Source: Cheiracanthium punctorium (taxonomy: Eukaryota; Arthropoda; Arachnida; Araneae; Cheiracanthiidae). From it: a stretch of 64,000 nt of DNA. Every line of letters starts with the position of its first letter. Within the stretch, counting starts at the first letter, position 1. A program made the position numbers and the translations under genes. The notes beneath the pieces were generated by a model. The model ran no database searches and had not been told where the DNA came from. It was given only the letters and a program-made list of their open reading frames with translations. Shown in pieces: positions 22,025-34,735 of this stretch. Where the stretch lies: the NCBI GenBank assembly GCA_038373885.1, contig JAWZYV010016058.1, positions 1,488,001 through 1,552,000 of the forward strand, read 5' to 3'.

Positions 22025-25000
22025 GGTTCATTGAAGATGGGATTATGAACAAATAAACTCACTCCGCTCTTTATTACACTTAAACCAAATTGTTACTTTT
22101 ACTTGCTTTTTGTGCTGTAGTTACTACTAATGTATCCTCCGAAAACTGTCCTATTATATGACGTAGATTGTAAGTAGAACAGGTAACTAGGGTACAACCA
22201 TTAACGCCTACATTTAGAAAGCCTAACAACTCTAGCTTTGACATCATCACAAGATCTACGAAAATGACATCATCACAATTTTATTTTCACAAAATAAAAC
22301 TAGTTAAATTTCTGATGAATGCTACAAATGTTAGAAAATATCTTAAAGGAAACATTTAAAAATTAAACTATCTTTATCATACAAATTTATTCATTTATGA
22401 TCTATTTTCTAAACATATTATCTAATTAGTCATGGTTAAAAACTGCAGTTTGTCGTAAAATTAAATTTTTTATTTCAAGCTATGAAAATTTTGTTATGCG
22501 CGAGTAAATTCACCAGAAATTTTTAATAGATTTATTTTATGAAAATAAAACTCAATAAATGCATGCCAAGAGCTTGGTAACGCAGATCAGTTGTTACGCT
22601 TTCTTTATCTAGGAAGTGTTGGTACAGCGTGCAGGTAAATAAAACGGAACTGCAGGTAAATAAAACGGAGTGTGTATTGTCAACCTTTTACTTATTCAGA
22701 AGCAATTTAAAATACAAATATTTGTTTTAAAAATCTCTTTCTTTGCCCTTCTCCTTTCGCTCTCATTCTCTTAATCTCGTGACACTGTCGTGTCGTCCAT
22801 TAAAACATGAAATTACTTGTCGGCGTCATCATATTAGAAACCTATCTGATAATAACTTCAAATTGTATATGTTTTCTGCGTACACATATAGTTTGTTTTA
22901 TAAGTAGCGACTAACATTACTCAGTTGCTTCATTTAGTATTATCTAATATTACTCAGTTCTTTCAGTAAGTATTAACTATTGATACTGATTTAATTCAGT
23001 TAGTAGTGCCTAGGAATGCTTAGTTCAGTTCTGAGTCGGAATATTGTTTTAAGCGGATAAAACCGTTATTGTTATTCGAATACCGATTTTTTTCACTTGA
23101 ACGAGTATCTTGTATATAATGGTAATATTAGATCGGAAATCCACAAATTAAAAAAATAACTTTTGAGAAATTATACAAATTCCACACTTTAAATCGTTAG
23201 CTTAGTTAATATTCAGATCATTTATGTACAATGCAAATTAATAGATTTCACTACTTAGCAATGAATTATGAAAAGAATTAGGCCTTTGTGAATTTTCAAA
23301 AGTCTATTTTCTGTTTTATTCATGTTTTCGAAAATTTTAACAACAAAATCTACTGCACAGAAAACATATATTCCTCTGGTTGTTCTTACGTTTATATTGA
23401 AGAAACATTCTTTTATAGGCTACCTCCATCAAATATCTAGACTGCTATACAAACAGACTCGTAAACCAAAATTTAGTTTTCGTATCTTTAAATTACATTT
23501 ACTTCAAAAGCACATGAAAATAAATAACAGAACAGCTCTCATACGGAATAAAGTGTACTGGCATTTTAAGAGTAAATGTGACACTATGAAGGGCTAGTAA
23601 AGCGAATTTTTAATTGTTTCTTTAATAATTTTTAAATGTTATAGCTGGTATGTAAAAAATAATTTCATTCATTTGAGTGTTCATTTTTTTTTACTTATTA
23701 TACCTATTCAACCTATGGTTTTAATTTGCAAGATAATTACCCATGATTTTATATGATCCTACAGAATACCGTCGAAAGTCCCGGTAAGGGGTAGGGAGTC
23801 CCCCCCCCTCCCCTTTAAAACTTCGGCATATTTTCTTACACTTGGCATAATTAGAAACCTAAGTTTTGAACAAAACTATTAATTGACTTTTAATTTCTAA
23901 AACACTTTGCAAAATTCTACCTTAAGAGGAGATTTCACTAAGCTTTTTTTTTAAGAAAAACGATATTATATATTTTTATTTGTAATAAATTAGAATTATA
24001 AAACTAGTCGGAAAAGTTGAAAATCTGTCTTTAGTTTAATCAAAAACTAACAGGTTAGCAAAATTACAAACTTAGCTGAAAATTTTTAAAATTTAAGTCA
24101 TATCGTTGGTATTTCTGCTTGACTGCAAAATTACAGAAACACATTAGGCGGTTTTTAAAAATACGTTTCTAAAAAATCGATATTCACTGGGCAGTTTAAG
24201 GAGTTCTCTCAATAAAGTTTTGCCAATGGCCCTGAAAAAAGAATATAATTTAATAATTGTGTTCTCTTTTAATTAGTATTAGACAAAAAGTGAATAAGTA
24301 TATTCACATTTTTGTCTATGGTTATAGAGACACTAGTTACAACAAATGAACGGACCATGGATGTATTTTATACCTTCCATTTAATTCTCAGGTATTGTAA
24401 GAATGTTTTGCATAGTCTCTTCAAATTAGCGCTGCGCGTTTCCTTGAACTCAGAGTATTGTATACACCTAATATTGATAGAGTCGTTTCAAGAACGTCTC
24501 AGTTACTTCCATACATTGTGGCATACATGGTCGTCACTGCTACTTCAGCATTCTTTGTGTGTTATTAAGAACATAATAGCAAATTAAAGAGTAGAAAGAA
24601 TCCTTGCCCGTTTCTGCTTGAAAGTTGTTCAGGAAATGTGTGATTGTCTTAAATAATGTTAGAATTCTCAAGTTTGTCATCATTTTCTCATGACTAACTT
24701 CAGTAAAAGACAACTGAATTTTAAATATAAAAATAAACAGGAACTTTGAAATGCATCTTCAGAAACAAGTAACGACCTTTTCCTAGATTTTACAAAGAAA
24801 ATTGTAAATAAGATTTTGCGATTGCACGCGGCACACTTTAGCATGACTAAATAATATCTACAGTTATGCATCTTTATAGAATCTATCAAATGACTTAAAA
24901 TACGCCCTTCTCAAAGTGAATAGGCAACTTTTACTCGATCATATAAAGTACTGCAAAAATATTCAAGATATATCTTATATAAAAAATGCATAGCATTTCA

Positions 25001-25790
25001 TAAATGGAGTAAAACTAATATTTCCCCCGAACTGATAGCTATACTTATACATGAAAAAAATGTGATAGGAAGTACATCAATTGTTTACTGTTTGCAACAG
25101 CAATTTTCTAATGCTTCATAAGTACATTTTTGATATATACTTCTATCGCCAAAAAGGAACTGTTTCATTGATATATGGTTATATCTATAACTTTCTGTGT
25201 TTCTTTGTTCGAATAAGGGAATTGTATTTCTAAGCATCCAAATGCCGCTTGAAATATTTTTATTTGATTTTTAAGTATATTTTAGTTAATAACAACTCCG
25301 CACTTAAAAATTGGTCTGAATTTATTGTCTTCATATACATAATTTAAAAATATTGAGGAAGCTGATATATATTATTTAAAATGAAGTAATTTATGTGGGC
25401 TAACTGTCTTATTAAATTTCGTGAAGCAAACAAAGGAACTTAACGATTTAAATTTGATTAAAACAATAATGATGTATAAGCATGTAAGCGCATAAAATTA
25501 CTCCTTACTGAATCAGTAATTAGGCCATATTATAGAAATCAAACCCGATGTTTATTTTGGATTAAAGTTTTACAATAGTACTCAAGCACCAAAAACATGA
25601 TTCCAACACTTTTAACAGATGAAAGTAAACTTTGCAGGACTTTTTCATTACTCGTGCAAGATTAGAAAGTATTTTTACAGATATCCCGTAATACAGATTC
25701 CATGATGCACTGAAAAAAAGAGAAAGTTGGCACAGACCTAGGTGAAAGGTAGCATTCTAAGTTTAAGAAATGTAATATTTGACGACTATG
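22025..25790. other. AT-rich intergenic DNA, no gene seen
   Basis: Small local duplications occur (GACATCATCACAA twice at 22240-22277; GCAGGTAAATAAAACGGA twice at about 22640-22670). Open frames at 23322-23597 and 24312-24587 have no recognisable domain. A C-rich run lies at about 23802. Confidence 0.5.
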
Positions 25791-25804
25791 ATCCAATCAC
25801 TGAA

Positions 25805-26039
25805 AATGAAATGTGGCATTACGACCAATTTTCTGCTCGAGGGATTTAGGCCGAGGGGGGTGTTCCCTCCAAAGGGGACTTTCTAAGGGATCCTAACCCG
25901 TATTTATGCGAAGTTTCGAAGATAACCACGGAAAACTCCGAACGGTTAGGTCGGGGAATGTGACCTTGTTTTGAACCAGGCACCTTCCGTCTCCCAGTTG
26001 AGAGCGTAAACGCGTTCAGCCGCGGTCTTAGGTCTGGCG
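25805..26039 (-). repeat. tRNA-derived SINE, copy 3
   Basis: Minus-strand copy with a decayed tRNA head, then ACCGTTCGGAGTTTTCCGTGG, CATAAATACGGGTTAGGATC and a tail CCACATTTCATT shared with copy 5. The flanks ATCCAATCACTGAA (25791-25804) and ATTCAATCCCTGAA (26040-26053) match at 12 of 14 bases and look like a target duplication. Confidence 0.85.
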
Positions 26040-26053
26040 ATTCAATCCCTGAA

Positions 26054-27390
26054 TTGAATGAAGAATGTATTTAAACCTGTTATTACAAACACATATAGTA
26101 TTAATGCAATATAGTGAAGAAAAATCAAATATAAATAAATATGTGATCCCTAACACATTAAGGTGTATTAATTTGTCAATAGGAAAATATCAGGATACTG
26201 TACACAGTCCTACAAAATTTAAGAGTCCAAATAAAAAAAATAAATTCAAGCTTTTGCGTATTTTGCACTTGCGTTTAAAAAATGATTCCCTTCCCCATTA
26301 ACTTGAATTTACATTGAATACATTCAGCTAGACTATAACATTTAAGGACAATTCAGATAATATCATTTCCAATTAATTGAACTACAAAAGTTGGCCTGGA
26401 ACCAAAAGGAAATTTCGAGCTTATATTGCAAGTGGACATTTTCCGGAAATTATAAACAGCTTTAACATTTTTAACCGTTTGACTTGAGATGGAATTTACT
26501 AATCGAACCACCTAAGTAATATGTCGAAAAAAATCGATTCAAGACATATAAACATTGCTTTTATTTAACGTACGTATACATGAAATGCTTTATCATGTAA
26601 TGTTAAACTGGTGTAGAGCAGCTGTCGTAAGTGAGAAAATATTTAAAACATTACAGTTAGCATACCGAAAACCAATATGGTTCATTTTTAAATCCATGAA
26701 TTAAAGTAAGCTCTGGTAACCGTGACGTACCTAAAAACGCGAATTCATTTTTCTGAACCTATGAGTTGTAAGTTAACAAATCGAAATTGAACAGCTGTGC
26801 GATTCATCTTCAATTTAATTCAATGTATTCCTCATAATTCTAAGTTCATTTGGTGTTAAAGGGTAAATATTAATCGGACAAAACGCAAGTCTTAGCAAAA
26901 GCAAGAAATTTCTATCTGGAATTATTGTATTTCAGAAAATACTGTTCTTTGAAACCCAACAGATTTGTCATATTTCAATCGCAATATCATGAAAGGTTAG
27001 TCCTTTTGGTTACCTTATGCAAGACGGCAAAGAAAGAAAGTAGCACAGCCTTTAAGGAAAAGTTGTCAGAACGCAAAAGAAGACAGATATTTTCATTTTG
27101 GTCACTTGCAAGTTGCTGAAAATTTTTAATGAGCAGCCAAACTTGAATGGAGTACCGTAACACGGTGCAAAAATACATTTTATTAGCACCCAACGGTTAA
27201 GGTTAAAGAGTGTAAATAACGGTAAATAAAGTGCAATAAAAAAGGAAAAGTGAATGAAAGTAATGTGATCAGCATCAAAGGTTCTTTGTTATACCTGCGG
27301 AAGCAAAATTTAGTATTAAATATATTCCTTTTGTGCAGATTATTTCTTGTTCGTACTTATTTTTTTTTTTTTTACATCTTTTTGAACTAT
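26054..27390. other. AT-rich intergenic DNA, no gene seen
   Basis: Open frames at 26065-26301 and 26925-27119 have no recognisable domain. Confidence 0.5.
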
Positions 27391-27392
27391 TA

Positions 27393-29679
27393 GGAGGTTC
27401 GTCCGGAAAGTAAGTTTCCCACGGTCAATAAAAAGAAAAAAAAATTTTTACCTGGTGTCCTGTTGCTCTTTCATCGCATAGGACACATTTTTTATATTTT
27501 AATTATTTTAATTTTATTGTCTAAATCTGAATGTTTTTTTTTCTCCTCTCTGCAAGAGCTACAAAAGCCCTCGCGTCAACTTCTTTCTCACGTTTAGTTC
27601 CTTATCAGCTGATCTTCTGCTAAATAAAATAATATAACGGTTGACGCCAGTTATACTCCTTGTTCTCGAAGCTGAAACGTTTTGCGGTTTTCGCCTGCTG
27701 TTTGTAAGCATATGTTCGTGGCTTGTGTAAATTTCCCGAAGCAGTGCTTTTTACCTCTACTTTTTGAACTGCAATTAACAGCTTTTCATAACGGTCATTT
27801 TAACAGTTGGGCTGTTCATCTGGTGTGGCGAGGCCGATCACTTGTGTGATGCTGGACTTTGCCCACCGACACGCCAGGCCACAATAGCATCAACAACGTA
27901 ATTTTTATAACGATGCTTCCCCACGATCCCATATTTTGATGTGTGCATTTTTTCAATTTTTTATGATAAAAAATCTTATGTTTTACAGTATAAAATAAAT
28001 ATGTCTAAGAGGTAATATGTGTGATGTCATCCATGTCTTTGCGTGCTCCTTTCGGTAAGAGGCAGAGCCGACCAGTGCCGAGAAGATCTAGGTTTTTTTC
28101 CACAACGTTGTTATGTAGATCATGAATTTGTTGGGTGCATATTTCTCTTGTGAACCTTCGTTCGTATATAGCCACCTGTTTTGATCCCGGCGTAACCATG
28201 AAATCGGATATTGTTCTCTCTCAATTTGAAGAAAAACAATTATCCTAGATAGCACAAACTTGTTCAAAGGCCGTAATTTCCACGTTCAGATATCACGTTA
28301 CCATCCCGTACAGATTTACAGTGTCGTTTACGTCAGAATGCCCGGACAAAACACGTGCAATGCTCGTCAAAATCGGGTTCCGGTTCAATGTTCTCCACAC
28401 GAACTTAAAATGTTGCATGTCTAATTATGCAGGACGTACTGTAAAGTTAAGTACATACCCGATATTCTACAGCTTTTTTTGAATCAGTTTCATTGTTTAT
28501 TTGAATCGACGGATAATTAATAGTATTGATATTGCTTATTAAAATTTTCGAATTATAAATCATATTTTGAATAAAAATATATTACAACATTGTTTGTGTA
28601 ACTTACACTTACTTTGTTAAGGTACAGAACAGCAAAATGTCCAACCACAAGTCTTTGGCGGCAAACAGCACTGATTTGGGTGAGGTGTCTTTGAACTTTT
28701 TCTCGCTGGTTTATGCAATGGGGTTAATTTCGGTAGTGGCCCTCTAGCGGGTACTTTTGTCGTCGTTTTGTACTACATTGACCCATTTTAGTATATGGTC
28801 AGTGTACGTGGATTATAGAACGGATTGCAAAATCTGTTATCTGTACGTTAAGCAGTCCCAATTAGAAAATCTTTCATAGTAGATACTTCAGAGTACTACA
28901 GTAAAACGTGAAGCTCAGTTACCCGAAGTGCCCCCGTTTTGCACAATGTAAGACGTGGTAATCACGTTCTGACAACTTGTATCTGCTATCTGGGATACGA
29001 TGTCACTTTAAGAGAAACCTTCCTTTTTGCAACGCGGTACTCGCAGGTATACCTTAATACGTTCTATTGAGGTCGATGCATCTTTCATCCAATACAACGC
29101 AGTGTTTGTGTTCAAGATTTTCCACGTAATATGTGACAACAATTTACACCAACCATCGTCTTTCAACGATCATCGCCAACTTTCACACGAAACCTGGAAA
29201 AATTTGTTGCCAAAGATACAGCAAAATTTCAACTACTTGTCAACGTAAGTATAACCTGAAGTGTAACACATTTCATACCGTGGGATACGTTTTTGTAGTA
29301 TAGTGACATAGAAGTCAGCCACATGAGAAAGAAGCCAGAGTATCAGAGTTCTTTGCAGTCTTCTTCCGTGGAAAAGTATTTCCCGGACAGAACTGGAAGA
29401 AAGTTCAATACTATAGGGTGGATCTCCCGTATTACCGTCCCAGCATTACTTTTCCTCAGATGAAGACTGCAAACAGCTGTAACACTTTGACTTCTTTCTC
29501 AGGCAGCAGACTTCTATGAAACTGGTCCAAAAAACTCATCCCACGGTATGACAAGTGTAATTCTTACGTTTAAAAGTAGCTGAAATATTTCTGTATCTCT
29601 TACAATAAATTTTTTCAGGCAATAACTTTTTGCTCCTTTTTATTGGCCGTGGGAAACTTACTTTGTGGATGGCATGGCC
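27393..29679 (+). mobile_element. Decayed mariner-like element (2.29 kb)
   Basis: TA dinucleotides bound the element. The left end GGAGGTTCGTCCGGAAAG continues into TAAGTTTCCCACGGTCAATA. The right end read inverted is GGCCATGCCATCCACAAAG, then TAAGTTTCCCACGGCCAATA. The 27-bp stretch AAGTAAGTTTCCCACGG-Y-CAATAAAAAG is almost identical in both ends. A mariner transposase tail is visible near the right end. At 2.29 kb it is about 1 kb longer than a typical mariner, so it may hold an unrecognised insertion. Confidence 0.68.
29441..29558 (+). pseudogene. mariner-type transposase C-terminal remnant
   Basis: The fragment reads HYFSSDEDCKQL, a stop, then HFDFFLRQQ. After frameshifts it continues ADFYETG and KKLIPRYDKC. 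Known mariner-family transposases end with a block of the type FSSDEEV...WLR-Q---F---GI-KLV-RWDKC, so order and spacing agree. The preceding catalytic domain (DNA-H, SPDLAP-D) was not found, and the usual GDYVEK tail after KC is missing. At least one in-frame stop and two frameshifts make it non-functional. Confidence 0.55.
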
Positions 29680-29681
29680 TA

Positions 29682-30990
29682 TGTGTTTTGTAAGTAAAAG
29701 TTATATTTTACATCACTCGTGAACAGTTTTTATTCTGCATTTCCTTTTATTTTTAATTTAGAATATTTTAGTTTTAAATACAAATTTGTTTTTTCTTTAC
29801 TTACTTATAGATTTTTTTTAAATATGACAAATGAGATTAAATAAAACCAATGTATGCTAATTTCATTCCAGCAACAAATTCCGATATTCAGCGTAAATAT
29901 TTTTCTCTTGCTAAAATGAAAATTTATGTTTACTTTAATATAAATGCAATTCTTAGCATATTTTATGCGTTCAGTTTATTTTGAAAATTTAGAAGATGTC
30001 AGTTAAAAGTTACGCTTTTCCGCAACATATATATCCGAGGAAATATTTTAACACATTAAAGGAGAAACTGCATGTAAACTAAAACTTATATATTCCTATT
30101 TCATGAAAACTCAAAGACTTGTTATATTTCGAGAATATTAAAATAAGTAAATACCTATATAGGTGAACTTTGTATGTTTTTTATGCAGGAGCCATGCTGT
30201 TTTACTCGTAAGTAATGATGTTGTAAATCAACACAAAATTTAATATTCCAGCGACACTTTCTGAAAATTCAATTTGTATAATTTTTGAACAGTTTCCTAA
30301 TCGAAAACTACTTTAACTACTAAATCTATCTTGTCTGTATTTAAATTTATGTACTGTAAAAATATGTATTATATTTCATTTTTGTGAGTAATTTTTCTAA
30401 ATTAGACCATACATGGTTGTGTGTGTGAATAGTACTTACAATTTTTCTCTTATTATGTTCAAAACATCACCAAATAATACCATCACTGTAATATATTTTA
30501 AGTTCAAATTCAGAGTGTAATCTTTATTATATTTCGATGTATCAAAAATTATTTTCTTCTTCATACTTATCAATGCTTCGGGTACATTTGAAATTTGAAG
30601 GATTGAAGATGTTTAAAATATTTGATAAATTTTTGACATAAGGTTATATAATAGAATATATATTTTTCTGTGTTGTTTTCAGAAATCTGTAATTTTAAAA
30701 TAACTCCAAAATTTGTTTTTAATCAAAAAAGTACGTTAAATTAAAAAATAAAAATCTTTCAAACACCCTCTACATCTCCTGATAATAAAATTAGTGCCAT
30801 TTAACATAGTTACACCATGATAAACGTAGAGACTTGAGCACACACAAATAACCACCCTTGACGACATTATTCATGATTTTTAACGGGATAAACTTTATAA
30901 ATTCTGTTGTAAAATTATCATACGGAAGAATAGTTCTTTTAATTTAACATCACATCAGTATAGAATTTTAATGAAGAATTATATCTTAAT
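29682..30990. other. AT-rich intergenic DNA, no gene seen
   Basis: Very AT-rich, with no open frame or repeat noticed. Confidence 0.55.
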
Positions 30991-31520
30991 AGTTATTTTA
31001 TTTATATTTTACTAGCTGCGTACCCGTTCGTCCCACGATAGGAAATGAATATCTTTCTTGCACATGTAAATCGAATTAATTCCAATATTGCGGAGTCTAG
31101 GGATGGATGCGAGACGAATAATAGGCGAGTAGCATCTCGCAAAGCAGCCTAAAAACTTTTTCTCGTCTCGCAAAATCCCCATATCGTAATGTTAAAAATG
31201 TTAGTCTCGTCTCGCAAAAACTGTAAATCTCTGTCTGAAGTTATTTTATTTATATTTTACTAGCTGCGTTCCCGTACTTCGCAGGGTAGGAAATGAATAT
31301 TTTTCTTACACATGTAAATCGATTCAATTCCAATATTGCGGAGTCTAGGGATGGATGCGAGGCAAAAAATAGGCGTTTAGCGCCTCGCAAAACAGCCTAA
31401 AAACTTTGTCTCGTCTCGCAAAATCCCTATATCGTAATGTTAAAAATTTTTGTCTTGTCTTGCAAAAAAGTTGTAAATCTCTTTCTCGTGTCGCAAAAAA
31501 TTATCTCACATCCATCCCTA
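30991..31520. repeat. Tandem pair, period 248 bp, with Helitron-like motif
   Basis: The first unit starts at 30991 and the second at 31239, each opening with AGTTATTTTATTTATATTTT followed by ACTAGCTGCGT. They stay alignable through GGAAATGAATAT, CACATGTAAATCGA, CCAATATTGCGGAGTCTAGG and GATGGATGCGAG. On the minus strand the opening block ends in ACGCAGCTAG next to T, after a decayed CCCGTAC-TTCGC-AGGG hairpin, a layout seen at some arthropod Helitron 3' ends. That assignment is tentative; the duplication itself is clear. Confidence 0.75.
31346..31520. mobile_element. Probable hAT-like MITE (175 bp)
   Basis: The ends TAGGGATGGATGCGAG and, inverted, TAGGGATGGATGTGAG are nearly identical 16-bp inverted repeats. 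The flanks are GCGGAGTC and ACGGAGTT, agreeing at 6 of 8 bases, compatible with an 8-bp target duplication. The interior repeats TCTCGTCTCGCAAAA-type phrases. The upstream tandem unit contains only the left part of this element. Confidence 0.6.
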
Positions 31521-31576
31521 ACGGAGTTTCTCTTTTTTTTTTTTTTTTGGCTCATTACGTAAAGTTTGCATTAGAG

Positions 31577-31852
31577 CAGGCCAGGACTGGCTTCTTTGGG
31601 GGTTAGATTGAAAAGGGGCCCCTCGAGCCGCGTTGTTCCTGGGGTCCTCCGCTGCACCGCTGAAAAAGACATAAGATTACTGGAAAATAACTAATCAAAT
31701 TACTCTGATATATTAACCTGATATACCAAATTACACTAATTATTATATCACCGCCAAAAGTAGTATATCTATTTTGGCGGGTTTCTTCGGGCCCCCCTTG
31801 AACTGACGGCCCTCAATAATCATCGATCAGCCGACCTGGCTAGTCAACCCTG
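31577..31852. mobile_element. hAT-type MITE (276 bp), perfect target duplication
   Basis: The element is flanked by CATTAGAG at 31569-31576 and 31853-31860, a perfect 8-bp duplication. The ends CAGGCCAGGACTGGC and, inverted, CAGGGTTGACTAGCC are imperfect CAGG-type hAT termini. There is no coding content. Confidence 0.92.
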
Positions 31853-32216
31853 CATTAGAGATGCAAAAGTGCGATGAAATGTTGCTCCGATTGCAGCACG
31901 GTGGTTCAAAACTTTGCCACTGTCACACACGCGATCAAGATATACCGCACGTTTTACAGAAGAAACTCTTTAAAAACGTTGAACTAAAGTTGAAATAAGA
32001 CATTTTAAATGCTTTATTTGGCTGATTCAGTCGGCCTTTCCAAATTTAATAAAAATATTTTTAAATATTTATTTGTTTCGATTTGTTATCCTAGAACAGT
32101 CTCGTAATCCATTTTTCACAGTTGTGCCCGAAGTAGCATTCTACCTCCCTGCGTGCATTTACTTTCCAGGGCAAGCAACACTTCTACAAATACACTTTTC
32201 TTGTTTTAAAGGTTGT

Positions 32217-32417
32217 TCGTAGGCAAACCTGCACAAGCAGGTCTGGGTGAGAGTGTGCCTGGGTGGAGAACTTTTTTAAGGGATTCTAACCCGTATTCAC
32301 GTTACATTTAGAGAAAACTTCTTAAAACTCAAGATAGTTAAATCCACAGCCGCGCTTTGGGCCAGGGTACTGAACCAACACTTCAGCCACTTACCATGTT
32401 CATTGTGCCCTCGGCTA
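32217..32417 (-). repeat. tRNA-derived SINE, copy 4, with 13-bp target duplication
   Basis: TTTTAAAGGTTGT flanks the element perfectly at 32204-32216 and 32418-32430. On the minus strand the B box is GGTTCAGTACC and the A box region (GGGCACAATGAAC) is degraded. The body follows with TTTTCTCTAAATGTAACGTG and AATACGGGTTAGAATCCCTT as in the other copies. Confidence 0.92.
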
Positions 32418-32430
32418 TTTTAAAGGTTGT

Positions 32431-34621
32431 CAATCATTTAACTATTTTAACTTTATTATTTCTTTAAATCATAATTAAGTGCATGTTAATTTTAAAAAAA
32501 TTGTTATTATAAATGGAAGAGTATATTCTGCGCTTACATCAAATTTTCATTATCATAAGTACAATCTTCAAAATTATCATTTTCTGTTTATCACCTGTGA
32601 GAAAATTTAGATTTATAGTCCCATATTATAAACACTATCTAAGGTAAGGACACCTGCAATTTACACTTTAAGAGCAATAATAAGCATTAACTAGTAATTG
32701 CTAATTACTAAAACTATCTAATTTTTTTTTTCAAAACTTAAATGAACTTTCAAAAATTCGCGTAAGGTGTAATTTATTCTACAGAATATTGGACATTTCT
32801 ATTTTTTTTTATATGTTGTCATGGTCACTAGTAACTGCCACCAAAAACAAAATTTTGGTTGCAGTGACTGACACTTCCTGCTCCAGTAATTGAAGCCTAA
32901 GAAATGAGTAGGAAAAACATGCTGTTTTAAATTTAAAAGCAATGACCTAAAAATGACTCAAGAAAATAAAGTGAAATTTGGTGACGCCAAAATTTTTACT
33001 AGATAGCACCATTTGAGAAAAGTTCTATTAGCTAAAAAATCAAAGCCAGTTACCACATTTTGGGGACATACCCTGTACATTAAAAATTATCTAAAGATAA
33101 CCTTCTCAATAGCTATTTATTACAGTTACTAGAAATACTATGCATATGCAGTTATCATGAACTTGGCTAAAACACCAGTAATTAACGTAAGTCTCAATAG
33201 CTATTCCATTCCTTGTGTCCACCCCTTCCAAGTGGTGAAATCCATTTTTTCTTCCCAAATAATTGACACCCCCCATCTTAAATAAATAAATAAATAAACT
33301 TATTTTTTTTAATTCCACACATTTACTTTATGTACTAATGCAATTCAGTTTATATTGAATTCTAAAAACAAATGTGTTTCAAATAGAAATAGGTTGATAA
33401 TGAACTAATTTTAATTTCAGGATTAAGCCGGCAACTGAGAATCACACTTTTTTAGCACTTAATTTAAAATTTCAATTTGATACCTAGAACCCTCTGAAGG
33501 TAAAAGAAAATTGCATAAAATTAAATACAAATGTCTAAATAGGTACTAGATAGCCTCATTTGATAACAGCTCTAAAATAAAAGCTTATTTTAATAAATTA
33601 TCGGGCAAGGTCTCAATTACTGGCACACCTACCTTATACTAATCTTTTATTCAGAAATTTCCGCGACAGACGTCAGTTCTGTGAGTGAACTATCTCCGAA
33701 TTTCCACTTGTGGGATCTATGTTGTTTCAATAATTACTTCAAACTGGCCACTTCAAATTTAGTTACATTAGTTTTGAAACTTTGACACTAACCAATAACC
33801 TCCTCCGCACCAGACCAATTTATCTATAAATGGACCGTAATACCAGATTACTAAATTCTGTTTAATAAATTTGTTCACATGTCATTACAATTTAAGTACA
33901 GTTTCTGATGCAGTTATTACATATTTATAATTACTTTTCATTTTTTCTTGACCTATTCTAAATGTAATACTCGTTGCCATTTTTAAAGCCTTATCTCTAC
34001 CCGTAACGCTATTTAACTGTTTCTTAAATTACTTTGGTTTTAATTTCTGCAGTGCATGTAACTGCCTTCTCCAGCCTGAGAATTCATTTATTTTCATTTA
34101 TTTTGATTCCCGTTCACACGAGGTTTCAATAATATTGCTGTGATTACAAAGTCGCCTTCCTTTCATCTCTTAACGAAACACATTTAAAATTTAGTGAACA
34201 TAGAGTAGTAGACGATTTAGTAGACGATCTGTTCTATTGCCAGGTTGACTTTCTGTTCTCAGACCTTTTTCACACTCATTTATCGCTTTTATCTCGGCCC
34301 AATCGTCGCGTAGGTTTTTTGTTCGCGCTGTACTACCAGGTACCGTTAATATGATTCTGTTATGTTTTATTAAAACTAAATTTACTTTATTTTACTGAAT
34401 TCATTTTTTTAGGTGCGACGAACTCGGGGTTTTTCTAACGAACGTGCATCTACTATACGATTCCCGCATGTTAGAAAACGCTTTAATCTTCGCCGTCCAA
34501 TGACACCACACAGTTAGCGGAAATTGAAATTAAAAATAACAGATATCAATTAATATAATAACGTATATCAATTATGCATTGTGTTTAAGAATGCTAGGTT
34601 AGAAATATGTGTGGATCAATA
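32431..34621. other. AT-rich DNA with a diverged direct repeat
   Basis: ACTAGATAGCACCATTTGA at about 32998 recurs as ACTAGATAGCCTCATTTGA at about 33543, each followed by related sequence, suggesting an old dispersed repeat. GGGGACATACCCTGTA at about 33061 resembles a transposon end, but its partner was not found. AAAT simple repeat at about 33280-33300. No gene. Confidence 0.45.
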
Positions 34622-34735
34622 ACATATAATTATGCAATAATAGCACGATTATTCACGACGCACGATAGCACAATAATAGCACGATAATAGCACGATTATG
34701 CAATAGACACAATTATGCAATAATAGCATGTACGT
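34622..34735 (+). repeat. Degenerate minisatellite, AATAATAGCACGATT-like units
   Basis: The stretch consists of variants of AATAATAGCACGAT and ATTATGCAATA repeated six or more times with small indels. It looks like an old slippage-derived array. Confidence 0.8.

Noticed and set aside
21645..22052. 135-codon minus-strand frame with three 32-residue repeats
   Set aside because: The frame runs through both MITE termini and target duplications. The repeat is explained by 96-bp DNA units.
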